NCBI GenBank assembly: GCA_026419835.1 | Contig: JAOAKQ010000003.1 | Location: 59,237-123,236 of the forward strand | Source of the DNA: Sulfolobales archaeon | Lineage (GTDB): Archaea > Thermoproteota > Thermoprotei_A > Sulfolobales > NBVN01 | Reading direction: 5' to 3' | Length of the DNA: 64,000 nt | Shown: one piece after another, positions 6,814 to 17,806 of the stretch | How the letters are laid out: every line of letters starts with the position of its first letter | Numbering within the stretch: the stretch's first letter is position 1 | The notes under the pieces: generated by a model | Told to the model about the DNA's origin: nothing | What the model saw: only the letters and a program-made list of their open reading frames with translations | The model's database searches: none | Position numbers and translations under genes: made by a program

Positions 6814-8298
6814 TCACTGATTTTTTGCTTCGAACTCCCTCGGTTTAATCATTGGGAATGGTATAACCTCTTTAATTGAGTTTACTCCAGTGTATATCAT
6901 TACTAGCCTATCGATACCGAGACCTAGCCCTCCAGTCGGTGGCATTCCGTGCTCTAGAGCTTCAATGAAGTCCCAGTCGAATGGGTGTGCTTCTAGGTCT
7001 CCAAGAGCTCTCCTAGCTTCCTCTTCTCTAAAGAAAGATGCTTGGAGCTCCGGGTCGTTGAGTTCCGTGTACGCGTTCGCTAGCTCCATACCGCCTATGT
7101 ACAGCTCAAATCTCTCCGCTAAGTCCGGTCTAGACCTGTGTGGTTTTGCTAGTGGTGATGAAGACTTCGGAAAATCTACAACAAACGTTGGTTGTACGAG
7201 GTGCTCCCTTCCTACAATGCGGTCGAACAGCTTAACCACGGCCCTCCCCCTATCGTACCCGCCGGCAATTCTCACGGAGTACTTGTCTAAGTACTCAATC
7301 AACTTATCGTCAGGTAGGGATTCTACGTCCAGCCCAGCAAACTCTCTGAAAGCATCGTACAGCGATACTCTCCTATACGGAGGTGAGAGATTTATCTTAA
7401 CAACCTCCCTACCCACCGGGTACTCAACTGCGTCGGTTCCCAGAACTTTCTTAGCTACGGTACTGACCAGCTCTTCAGTTAGTTCCATAACGTCGTTGTA
7501 GTCTGCGTAGGCTTCGTAGGACTCCATCATAGTGAACTCAGGATTGTGCTCAACATCTATATCCTCGTTTCTAAAGTTCTTTCCGATCTCGAACACCTTG
7601 TTGAATCCCGCAACAATGAATCTCTTTAAGTACAGCTCTAGACTTATCCTTAAGTACCACTCCGTATCTAGAGCCCACACATGGGTTTTAAAAGGTCTCG
7701 CAGCGGCACCACCGTAGATAGGCTGGAGCACGGGTGTTTCTACTTCTATATAGCCCTTGCTCCACATGAACTTCCTGATCTCCTCGATAGTCTTAAAACG
7801 AACTTCGAAAACTCTTCTAGCTTGCGGATTAGTCATTATATCTAGATACCTCTTCCTGTACTTAACCTCAGGGTCCAGAATTCTGTGACCCCACTTAACC
7901 GGCGGACTTCTAAGTGCTTTCGCCAGTAGCTGTACGTCGCTAACGGCTATCGTTAGCTCACCCTTCTTCGTGTAGTAGAGACTGCCGGCAACGTATACGT
8001 AGTCGCCCAGGTCTACGAACTTCTCGAAGAAGTTGAAGAGTTCTTTATCCACATCACTCCTGGAGATAGAGCACTGAATTCTCTGCCCGTCGTCTACCAG
8101 GTCGAAGAACACTAGAGCGCCGTGTCTTCTAACTCCAACCACCCTACCAGCTACGTTTACGTAGCTCCCAGGAGTTGGAGATCGAACTATGCTGCGAACG
8201 GGGATGACCTTGCTTTTAGGTACGTGGGGGTAGGGATTCACGTTGAGTTCAACTAGCCTTCTTCTAATACCTCTACGAAGCTCTACTTCACTACTCAC
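6814..8298 (-). CDS. lysS: Lysyl-tRNA synthetase, class II
   Basis: Charges tRNA-Lys. The 494-aa protein has an N-terminal OB-fold anticodon-binding domain (VNVAGRVVGVRRHGALVFFD). The class II catalytic domain has motif 2 'EIGKNFRNEDIDVEHNPEF' with MMESYEAY, and motif 3 'GLGLGIDRLVMIYTG' near residues 455-470. Length is normal. GTG start; a TATA-like CTTTTAAG lies near 8356-8363. Archaea use either class I or class II LysRS, and this one is plainly class II. The gene stands alone, and tRNA-Lys is 42 kb away at 50.3 kb. Confidence 0.96.
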   Translation of the reverse strand: MSSEVELRRGIRRRLVELNVNPYPHVPKSKVIPVRSIVRSPTPGSYVNVAGRVVGVRRHGALVFFDLVDDGQRIQCSISRSDVDKELFNFFEKFVDLGDYVYVAGSLYYTKKGELTIAVSDVQLLAKALRSPPVKWGHRILDPEVKYRKRYLDIMTNPQARRVFEVRFKTIEEIRKFMWSKGYIEVETPVLQPIYGGAAARPFKTHVWALDTEWYLRISLELYLKRFIVAGFNKVFEIGKNFRNEDIDVEHNPEFTMMESYEAYADYNDVMELTEELVSTVAKKVLGTDAVEYPVGREVVKINLSPPYRRVSLYDAFREFAGLDVESLPDDKLIEYLDKYSVRIAGGYDRGRAVVKLFDRIVGREHLVQPTFVVDFPKSSSPLAKPHRSRPDLAERFELYIGGMELANAYTELNDPELQASFFREEEARRALGDLEAHPFDWDFIEALEHGMPPTGGLGLGIDRLVMIYTGVNSIKEVIPFPMIKPREFEAKNQ

Positions 8299-8455
8299 CT
8301 AGACCACCTTGATTCATAGCCTAACGTCTTCGCCCTCTAAGGTAGGGATCGAGGCTTAAAAGTTCTGAACTCCAGCAGTACCTAGCTCTTCTACTATGAA
8401 GATGGAAACAAAGTTTCTACGAAGAGAGGAGATAAGTTAGAAAAAGACTTCAGCT

Positions 8456-11309
<2,854 letters not shown>

Positions 11310-11319
11310 AGTTAGATCC

Positions 11320-11619
11320 CTAGTCGGCCCTAGCTTCTTCAGCTATAGCTTCATCGATGACCGCCCTGATAGCTAGGCGGTGGTTTCTGCTGTGTGCTTT
11401 CAGTTCCTCCTCATCAACTAGGGTCGCTCCACACGTAGTGCAGTATACCGAACCCTCTCCACCTAGAGCGTTTAGAAGCTCATCAATAGAGGCTCTCTTG
11501 AATTTATCGCACGAGTCAGACTCAGAGACGCCGGTGCTGAAAACTAGGCAACGCCCTACTTGAGGATAGTATACGTGTGGACTGTAGTTTACGCAGTTTC
11601 CGCACCTTTCTTCAACCAT
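11320..11619 (-). CDS. Small zinc-binding protein in the ferredoxin-OFOR operon
   Basis: The 99-aa protein has two cysteine modules. The N-terminal one is C-x2-C (RCGNCVNY) with single cysteines in GRCLVF and DSCDKF. The C-terminal one is a C2H2-like finger, YCTTCGATLVDEEELKAHSRNH. I do not recognise a named family. Its position, four nt after ferredoxin and 10 nt before OFOR alpha, suggests a role in assembly or regulation of that enzyme; this is inference from context only. Confidence 0.7.
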   Translation of the reverse strand: MVEERCGNCVNYSPHVYYPQVGRCLVFSTGVSESDSCDKFKRASIDELLNALGGEGSVYCTTCGATLVDEEELKAHSRNHRLAIRAVIDEAIAEEARAD

Positions 11620-11623
11620 TAAT

Positions 11624-11881
11624 TCACCCTACTCTCTCGACCCTTATAGCCGCTACTGGGCACGCTTCAGCCGCCTTCGCAACGCACTCGTACAGTTCTT
11701 CAGGTACTTCTCCAATAGATACGCTCTCGCTGATCTCCACGGTGTACTTATCGATTACCCTAGTCTTCTGGTTGTCGAGGCCTAGCTCGAAGACTTCCGG
11801 GCAGATCGCTGGAGCGACACCACAAGATATGCACGTAGCTCTATCTACAACAACTCTGTACCTAGCCAGGTTAAACACCAC
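11624..11881 (-). CDS. Single-cluster ferredoxin with an atypical ligand set
   Basis: The 85-aa protein has ferredoxin ends: 'ATCISCGVAPAICPEVFEL' near the N-terminus and 'ECVAKAAEACPVAAIRVE' at the C-terminus. Compared with the monocluster pattern C-x2-C/D-x2-C-x3-C-P...C...C-P, the third position is alanine (A23). This leaves C17, C20, C27, C66 and C74. It may hold a [3Fe-4S] cluster, use C27 as a substitute ligand, or be degenerate. It is the likely electron acceptor of the downstream OFOR. GTG start; CTTAAAT about 25 nt upstream suggests a leaderless transcript. Confidence 0.85.
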   Translation of the reverse strand: MVFNLARYRVVVDRATCISCGVAPAICPEVFELGLDNQKTRVIDKYTVEISESVSIGEVPEELYECVAKAAEACPVAAIRVERVG

Positions 11882-11993
11882 ATATAGTTCACCTTAACTA
11901 ATTTAAGTTCGAATGTGCTAAGCGGTGAGACGTTATAAACTACCTACATTCCGCATTTATTTGCGTAGTGCGTTAGGTTCTCGTGGTATCCGT

Positions 11994-12329
11994 ATGTACT
12001 TGTGGAAGTGCCAGATTTGTAATTACATACACGAAGGCGCAGAGCCTCCGGAAAGATGTCCTAAGTGCGGAGCTCCTAGAGAGCAGTTTAAGCAAATGTC
12101 CGAGCAGGAGGCTCAGCTTGTGCTGAGATCTAGAAAATCGAACTATCTGCACGTTAGAGCTCTCGCACTTCTAAAGGAGCTCGCAGCTGTTGCTGAAGAA
12201 ATTATTCAAGATAGTCTGGACCCCGGCTGTGTTAAGATAGCCGCTGAAGAGAAGGAGTTCGCTCTAAGAACTACGCAGAAGATTCTAGCTGAACTAGAGA
12301 CTCACGCAAAGAAAAATAAGTGGGGATGA
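11994..12329 (+). CDS. Rubredoxin-like domain protein with helical C-terminus
   Basis: The track ORF starts at 11925, but a TATA-like CATTTATTTG at about 11954 favours ATG 11994. The protein then begins MYLWKCQICNYIHEG with C6, C9, C22 and C25 (RCPKCG), an Fe(Cys)4 knuckle like the rubredoxin tail of rubrerythrin. The remaining ~75 residues are helical and charged (ALALLKELAAVAEEIIQ) and show no diiron E-x2-H motif. The next gene, 148 nt downstream on the same strand, looks ferritin-like, so the two may act together in peroxide or redox chemistry. Confidence 0.8.
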   Translation: MYLWKCQICNYIHEGAEPPERCPKCGAPREQFKQMSEQEAQLVLRSRKSNYLHVRALALLKELAAVAEEIIQDSLDPGCVKIAAEEKEFALRTTQKILAELETHAKKNKWG

Positions 12330-12477
12330 ACTCAAACTATGTGGAAATCTGGGAGTTACGGCTTTTTAAACTATAGGTTCTTCCCGCTGACGTGGGGACT
12401 GCCAGCGCATCTGAGAGCGCTAATCCGCAGCCTTTAGCGGTGTCCATCGTGGTTGATATAGTAAAGCGCGGTATAGA
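12330..12477 (+). promoter_or_regulatory. Intergenic region with TATA-like box
   Basis: CTTTTTAAACTA at about 12363-12374 is a clear TATA-like element upstream of the ferritin-like gene. The predicted leader would be 80-90 nt, long for this genome. A second AT-rich word (GATATAGTAAAG, about 12452) would instead favour the ATG at 12496. No RNA gene was recognised. Confidence 0.4.
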
Positions 12478-13017
12478 GTGTCGGAGAGGCGGTCTATGAA
12501 GGATTCTGAGATTAGGAGGCTCTTATCTACGGCATTAAGCTGCTTAGCGCAGTTCGAAGACATTGTTTCGGAACTATACAGCATACTATCCGAGTTTTCG
12601 CATGAGGAAGCTGCGCGCTTAGCTTTACGCTGGATATCTACCGAGAGTAGGCAGCACTCTAAGTATCTAGGCAATCTCGCAAAACTCCTCGGACTGGGGG
12701 GTGACGTAGGTAGTTGTGCGGAGTTCGTGGGAATTCCGTGGGTTACCGTAGAGAGTCTCTTAAACAACCTTAGAAAAGCTGGGTCTCTTAGTAATGCGGA
12801 TGTTTTGAATACTTTAAGAAAGCTCCACGTAATTGAGCGTTTCACAGCTGAAGAAGCTTACAGCGCCATATTAATTAAACAAATTAAAGATGTAGCTAAC
12901 TTAGCTAGAATAAACTTTGGTATTATTGAAGTAGTCCTCGACGAGATAGTTGAAGAAGAAAAGTACCACGACAAAATAGTTACGGCATTGATTGAAATGT
13001 TGGAAAGTCGTAACTAG
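12478..13017 (+). CDS. Ferritin-like / rubrerythrin-like all-helical protein
   Basis: The 179-aa sequence is all helical. Carboxylate and histidine residues are spaced as in ferritin-like diiron proteins: FEDIVSELY in helix 1, STESRQHSKYL (E-x3-H) in helix 2, RFTAEEAY in helix 3 and EEEKYHDKI (E-x2-H) in helix 4. This is a pattern call; the first E-x3-H differs from the usual E-x2-H, so metal binding is not certain. GTG 12478 or ATG 12496 may be the start. It follows the rubredoxin-like gene, which suggests a split rubrerythrin-type pair. Confidence 0.65.
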   Translation: MSERRSMKDSEIRRLLSTALSCLAQFEDIVSELYSILSEFSHEEAARLALRWISTESRQHSKYLGNLAKLLGLGGDVGSCAEFVGIPWVTVESLLNNLRKAGSLSNADVLNTLRKLHVIERFTAEEAYSAILIKQIKDVANLARINFGIIEVVLDEIVEEEKYHDKIVTALIEMLESRN

Positions 13018-13083
13018 AAAAGTTGCTCTAGGCACAGAATAGGTTCACTTTTCATATTCGTTAAACGATTAAGCGGTAATTAG

Positions 13084-13157
13084 TGGGCCCGCGGGGATTC
13101 GAACCCCGGACCTCCGCCGTGTGAGGGCGGCGTCCTAGCCAGCTAGACGACGGGCCC
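13084..13157 (-). tRNA. tRNA-Val (CAC)
   Basis: The acceptor GGGCCCG pairs with CGGGCCC, followed by A73. The anticodon stem CCGCC/GGCGG encloses loop CTCACAC, so the anticodon is CAC. The T-arm is CGGGG-TTCGAAT-CCCCG. There is no intron and CCA is not encoded. A TATA-like CTAATAAG (minus CTTATTAG) lies at about 13186-13193. Confidence 0.96.
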
Positions 13158-13458
13158 TCACCAAACCTAAGAGCTGCGACCAGCTCTAATAAGTCTTTGG
13201 CCACCAGCTTCTCGAGAACTCTGCCGAGCACCTCATCGCCGACCCTCCTCCTTCAGTTCTTGACCATGTTACCCATGGCGCTGAAGACCCCGAGCTCCCC
13301 GTAGCTGACCCCCTGACCTTGGTAGCGTAGACGAACATGAGTCACCTAGTGTCATCAAGAAGCTCCTCAACTAAACCCATATCACTCCACGCAGTATACT
13401 TACTTTGGTGTACTGATATAGCTCAGACGTTCCCAGCTGAGTTCTGGAGTGTGTAGGG
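13158..13458. other. 301-nt stretch with a possible decayed gene on the minus strand
   Basis: The first ~40 nt hold the tRNA-Val promoter. The GC-rich remainder has no intact ORF, but the minus strand reads peptide-like pieces. One is a GTG-initiated 30-aa ORF ending in 'YGELGVFSAMGNMVKN' before a stop. The same frame after that stop reads 'VGDEVLGRVLEKLVAKDLLELV'. In another frame MGLVEELLDDTR precedes them. This looks like a gene remnant with stops and a frameshift. I cannot name the family. Confidence 0.35.
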
Positions 13459-13608
13459 ATGAGTTGCGAAGGAGGGGTTCTTACCGGTCTAGTAGCTATA
13501 GGAGTCTTAGCATACTTTGTCTACCCTAGGGATACACCCAATAATTTAGGGATTGCCATTCAACTTGCCCATAACTTTAGTAATCTCCAAACTTACTTAC
13601 AGAGGTGA
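13459..13608 (+). CDS. Possible 49-aa single-span membrane protein
   Basis: This ORF is too short for the track. ATG 13459 opens a 49-codon frame with a hydrophobic stretch GVLTGLVAIGVLAYFVY followed by a polar tail, and it stops at 13606-13608 just before the M20 peptidase start. GGAG lies ten nt upstream and a TATA-like AGTATACTT near 13395. The single membrane segment and tight spacing are suggestive, but a chance ORF is quite possible. Confidence 0.35.
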   Translation: MSCEGGVLTGLVAIGVLAYFVYPRDTPNNLGIAIQLAHNFSNLQTYLQR

Positions 13609-13613
13609 GTAGC

Positions 13614-14846
13614 TTGGGTACTCGGATACACCTAGAGAGGAACGTTGAGTGGGGCATTAAGATTCTTAAAGACATGGTGTCTATACCGACGGTTAACCCT
13701 CCCGGTGAGAACTACTCTGAGTTCACTAAGCTCTCCAGGGAGATTCTAGAACCTCTCGGATTCGATGTTGAAGTCGTCGAAGTTCCGGGAGAGTACGTTG
13801 CGAAGCACTACCCCGATTACGCTCAGTATCCCAGGTACGTAGTTCTAGCGAGGTACGGCTCCGGCAGACCCGTTCTCCACTTCAACGGACACTACGACGT
13901 CGTCCCCGCCGGCAGTGGCTGGACTAGGAACCCCTTCGAACCAGCTATCGAAGGAGGTAGGTTGTACGGTAGGGGGTCCTCAGATATGAAGGGAGGTATT
14001 GCTGCGTTCATCGCAGCTGCGAAAACTCTCGTGGAGTCTGTAGGAGGGGTTAAAGGTTCTCTAGAACTCGCTCTCGTACCTGACGAGGAGATCGGTGGTG
14101 AAACCGGTACTGGCTACTTGGTTAGAGAGCTCGGCTCGAGACCTGACTACGTAGTTATTGCTGAACCAAGTGGTTCTGGGACCATCTGGGTTGGCCACAA
14201 GGGAGCTCTATGGGTTTTCGTAGAGGTTTTCGGGAGGCAAGCTCACGGATCTACCCCGTGGCTAGGTGTTAACGCCTTCGAGTACATGGTTGAAGTAGCT
14301 AATAGGTTCGTAAGGGAGTACGTACCCCAACTAGAACTTAGGAAGAGTTCCTACGAGTACGACGACCCTAGAGGAGCTAGGCCAACGGCTATGGTAGGTG
14401 GCGAAGTGAGGGGAGGAGCTAAAGTAAACGTGGTGCCGGGTCACTACTCGTTCTCGATAGACCGGAGGGTAGTACCGGAAGAGAAGTTAGAAGATGTAGA
14501 GAAGGAAGTAGTGGAGTTCGTAGAGAAGATCTCGAAAGAACTCAAAGAAGTTAAAATCTCGGTAAGGGTTGTGAACAGACTCCCCCCAGCCTTAACGAAC
14601 CCGGATAGCGAGTTAGTTAGAACGGTTAGAGGAGTCGCGAAAGAAGTACTAAACCACGAGCCACGAACTACTGTCTGCTTAGGAGGGCTCGACATGCGGT
14701 ACTACACTCAAGCCGGTATTCAAACAGTTACCTACGGTCCAGGTCTTCTAGGTGTTGCTCATATAGCGGACGAGTATCTTCCGCTAGACGAGTTCGAGAA
14801 GATGACCAAGATATACTACCTACTCATGGAGAAATACCTCACGTAA
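13614..14846 (+). CDS. M20-family metallopeptidase (ArgE/DapE/CPG2-like)
   Basis: A zinc amidohydrolase that removes acyl groups from amino-acid derivatives or cleaves small peptides. Family blocks are in order: 'LHFNGHYDVVPAGSGWTRNP' (metal His and the bridging region), GRGSSDMKGG (catalytic Asp), PDEEIGGETGTGYL (general-base Glu pair), 'VIAEPSG', then a dimerisation domain and a C-terminal 'YGPGLLGVAHIADEYLPL' metal His. The track starts at GTG 13605; TTG 13614 is preferred because GAGGTG (13602-13607) then serves as ribosome site. Without lysine or arginine pathway neighbours the substrate is open. Confidence 0.85.
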   Translation: MGTRIHLERNVEWGIKILKDMVSIPTVNPPGENYSEFTKLSREILEPLGFDVEVVEVPGEYVAKHYPDYAQYPRYVVLARYGSGRPVLHFNGHYDVVPAGSGWTRNPFEPAIEGGRLYGRGSSDMKGGIAAFIAAAKTLVESVGGVKGSLELALVPDEEIGGETGTGYLVRELGSRPDYVVIAEPSGSGTIWVGHKGALWVFVEVFGRQAHGSTPWLGVNAFEYMVEVANRFVREYVPQLELRKSSYEYDDPRGARPTAMVGGEVRGGAKVNVVPGHYSFSIDRRVVPEEKLEDVEKEVVEFVEKISKELKEVKISVRVVNRLPPALTNPDSELVRTVRGVAKEVLNHEPRTTVCLGGLDMRYYTQAGIQTVTYGPGLLGVAHIADEYLPLDEFEKMTKIYYLLMEKYLT

Positions 14847-15040
14847 GTTCAAGACTTTTATTCATCAAGTAACTTCGATACCGTGAAATAATTTTCAAGC
14901 AACATGCTTAAGGCCGAGGAGTTTTGACTGAACCATTGAGAGAGTCTTCGGAGCTCTTCGCCCACAGAGGAGTTGAATAATCTGAAACTCCGATTCTCTA
15001 TTTCCTATGAAGTTACTTCAGCAGCGGGCATCGAAGAACT

Positions 15041-17167
15041 CTAGGTTTTTAACTCCTCAACGTACATGTAGCACCCAGCTCTTGGTTCGTATATATCTCC
15101 AGACCTCTTCAAGTTGCTTATTACTTTCTCTAGAGTCGCTCTGTCTATGCCTAGAGATTCAGCTAGTTTCTCAAGTTCTGAGTACCTGGTGCACTCGCCT
15201 TTCTCGGTATTTTCTCTAATATGCTTTAAGACCAGTACTTCTCTATCTCTAAGACTCTTAGCCCTACCAGACATTATGGTATCGATATCTATAACTCCTG
15301 TCTCGACATCTATACCAACTCTCTCTAGAACCGAGTTCATGAGTCTAATAGCTTCTAAGGCATCTTCAGCGGTAACCTCATTCTTCAAAGCCATTCTAGC
15401 GTGCGCTTCTGAGAGTCTTATAAGTGCCTCGAGCTGTCTCGTAGTTATAGCTAGAGGTACGTTCGGGTCGGCGGCGCTCCGCTTCCTAAGCTCTATGTAG
15501 TAGTTCTCGATGATCTTCTTAGCTTCCTCCGTGATCTTCGGCTTTACGTACTTTCTCGCGTAGGCAATGTACTTCCTCAGCAGATCTGGGGGTATCTCAG
15601 CTCTAGCTTCCTCAGTACTGTGAACGTCTAGAATGTGCCTAACTACCAGTCTATCACTACCTACCTCAGCAATATCCTTAACTACGAAAATTAGGTCGAA
15701 TCTAGATAGTATTGTTACTGGGAGGTTTATGTTTTCGGAGAGCCCTAAGCTATCAACGTACCTACCTCGCTTCGGGTTACCGGCAGCTAGAACTGACGCT
15801 CTAGCACTGAGTCTTGCGTGAATACCTGCCTTAGATATAGTGACGGAGCCTTGCTCCATAGCTTCGTGAATAGCTACCCTATCTTCCTCCCTCATCTTAT
15901 CGATCTCGTCTATAGCTACAACACCACCATCAGCTAGAACCATAGCTCCCGCCTCGAGAAAGAACTCCCCTGTCTGCTTATCCCTCACAACGGCAGCTGT
16001 GAGACCGGCCGCTGAAGACCCCTTGCCAGTTGTGTAGAGACCTCGCGGAGCTATTCTCGATGCGTACTGGAGGAGCTGGCTCTTAGCGGTACCCGGATCG
16101 CCTACTAGGAGAACGTGGATCTCTCCCCTAATTCTCGTTCCATCAGCTAGGTGCTTAGGTACGCCACCGAATAGTAGTAAAGCTATGGCCTCCTTAAGGT
16201 CCCAGTGACCCTGGATCGCTGGAGCGATACTGGCAGTGATCTTCCTCCTCACTAGACGGTCGCGCGAAAGCTCCAGTATCTTAGCCTCATCTTCAGGACC
16301 TACGTTGACTTCTTCAAGATGTTTCTGAGCCGGCACTACGTTGTTTGCCTCTATGTAGAAGTCGTATATCGATGAAGCTCTTCGACCCCCCCTAGCTAGC
16401 TTAACAATTCCTACTAAGGTAACTCTATCGCCCGGTCTAACAACGTCCACCAGGTCCTCCGAGAGAACGACATCTATGGACCTAGGTAGCTGCCCCGGAG
16501 GTATATCTTCAGGTTTTTCTTGTAAAGTTAGAAGCTGCCAGTCAATAAGTACAGATTTCTCTAGAACTAGCCTGTAGCTTCCCTTTCTAGCGTACTCACC
16601 TTCTTCTCCTCTAAGTAGCTCCACCACGCACTTAGGGCAGTACGAAGGTCTCTCAACCTCCTCAAGTTCTCTCTCATCCGGAGGCCAGACGAACTCGTGT
16701 TCTCCATCTGGTAGTACGTGAACGTAGGTTGCTTTCACTAGCTTTTCCTTCGGTGGTGTGGACCTAACCACTATACCTTCCAACATGATCAACTTGTTTA
16801 GGAGGTCGCTCCTTATTTCTCTTATGGGAGTAGGTCTAACCCAGCTAGTTAATCTACCGTAGAACTTCCGAACCTTTAGTGCGTAGTTCTCGTCGATGGT
16901 CTCCACGACGCTTTTAATGGCTTTCGAGAGAGCTTCTAGAGCTACCTGAGGATCCCTATCGAGCGCTAGAAGAGTTCTATCGTCGTATGTAGCTATATCT
17001 TCGTAGTCTATTAGAATGGACTTTCCCTCGTTAAACAGCATTTCCTTTATTCTCTTCATGTACTTTCTTTCCCTACGGTCATCAACGTAGTTCTGTAGAA
17101 AGTCTTGAAATAGCGAGAGGTAGTCCGAGGCCGCTTCACTCTTACTCAAAGACGAGTTATTTAACAT
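15041..17167 (-). CDS. mcm: Replicative DNA helicase MCM
   Basis: Hexameric ATP-driven helicase that unwinds DNA at replication forks. The 708-aa protein has an N-terminal OB/zinc domain and an AAA+ core with Walker A GDPGTAKS (356-363), Walker B VAIDEIDKM (417-425) and arginine-finger SRFD (488-491). A C-terminal winged helix follows (SELEKLAESLGIDRATLEK). The zinc module keeps H150 and C177/C180 (YCPKC), but where Sulfolobus has PDC this protein has PDG, so one ligand seems to be missing. It overlaps the GINS gene by 11 nt, a usual crenarchaeal pairing. Confidence 0.97.
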   Translation of the reverse strand: MLNNSSLSKSEAASDYLSLFQDFLQNYVDDRRERKYMKRIKEMLFNEGKSILIDYEDIATYDDRTLLALDRDPQVALEALSKAIKSVVETIDENYALKVRKFYGRLTSWVRPTPIREIRSDLLNKLIMLEGIVVRSTPPKEKLVKATYVHVLPDGEHEFVWPPDERELEEVERPSYCPKCVVELLRGEEGEYARKGSYRLVLEKSVLIDWQLLTLQEKPEDIPPGQLPRSIDVVLSEDLVDVVRPGDRVTLVGIVKLARGGRRASSIYDFYIEANNVVPAQKHLEEVNVGPEDEAKILELSRDRLVRRKITASIAPAIQGHWDLKEAIALLLFGGVPKHLADGTRIRGEIHVLLVGDPGTAKSQLLQYASRIAPRGLYTTGKGSSAAGLTAAVVRDKQTGEFFLEAGAMVLADGGVVAIDEIDKMREEDRVAIHEAMEQGSVTISKAGIHARLSARASVLAAGNPKRGRYVDSLGLSENINLPVTILSRFDLIFVVKDIAEVGSDRLVVRHILDVHSTEEARAEIPPDLLRKYIAYARKYVKPKITEEAKKIIENYYIELRKRSAADPNVPLAITTRQLEALIRLSEAHARMALKNEVTAEDALEAIRLMNSVLERVGIDVETGVIDIDTIMSGRAKSLRDREVLVLKHIRENTEKGECTRYSELEKLAESLGIDRATLEKVISNLKRSGDIYEPRAGCYMYVEELKT

Positions 17168-17705
17168 ATCTCACCACCGACTCTCTCCACGAATTTAAAA
17201 CTCTTTTTAGAATTCTAAATAGTAGCACCTCCTCTAGAGCTTTACTAACATCGCTCGCCTGCTTTAAGTCTAGGTTGAGTGCTGCGTTGACTACCTTACT
17301 CAACCTAGAGTCGAGCATGTTAGCTATAGCTCTCTTAAGTTTTTCTACTCTAAGTGCTGTCTCGGCGTTTTTTCCGTGACTGAGTCTATAGATCGTTAGC
17401 TCAGCTAGGAAGTATATGTCTTCACGAATATCCGCGGGCTTCCCCCCTCTGGAAATCCTCTCCATGTGGTGATATCTAAACACATCGGAATCTCTAAGTA
17501 GTGTATCGCGAAGCTCGGCGTACCCGCTTTTCTGCAGCTCTAGCGCTAACCACACAGGTAGGCTGACTTCATCTCCTTTCTTAATGTTGATCTTCTCCTT
17601 ATCGATAGCTAGAATACCGAGGTCTTTGAGAGCTAGAACTCTGGCACTACTGAACGATCTATGGACTCTCACCAGAGATACGTAAGCTTCAGGTAGCGCT
17701 AGCAC
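17157..17705 (-). CDS. gins23: GINS complex subunit, Gins23 type
   Basis: Part of the CMG-like helicase (MCM-GINS-GAN/Cdc45). The 182-aa protein has a small beta domain first (LKDLGILAIDKEKINIKKGD, then SLPVWLALELQKSGYAEL) followed by a helical A domain. This B-then-A order is the mark of archaeal Gins23. Its position directly upstream of and overlapping mcm is the conserved crenarchaeal arrangement and supports the call, which rests on both sequence pattern and context. Confidence 0.85.
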   Translation of the reverse strand: MLALPEAYVSLVRVHRSFSSARVLALKDLGILAIDKEKINIKKGDEVSLPVWLALELQKSGYAELRDTLLRDSDVFRYHHMERISRGGKPADIREDIYFLAELTIYRLSHGKNAETALRVEKLKRAIANMLDSRLSKVVNAALNLDLKQASDVSKALEEVLLFRILKRVLNSWRESVVRYVK

Positions 17706-17806
17706 TCACTCACCTTATTAAAGCTCAGTTTTGAAAGCATATAACACCGACTATAAAAACGCTTCTACGAGACCTCGAGAGGTTCGAAATCTCGGAAGTA
17801 CGGGCG

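Noticed and set aside
15007-15219. 70-aa plus-strand ORF
   Set aside because: Shadow of the mcm C-terminus, with low-complexity leucine/serine content.
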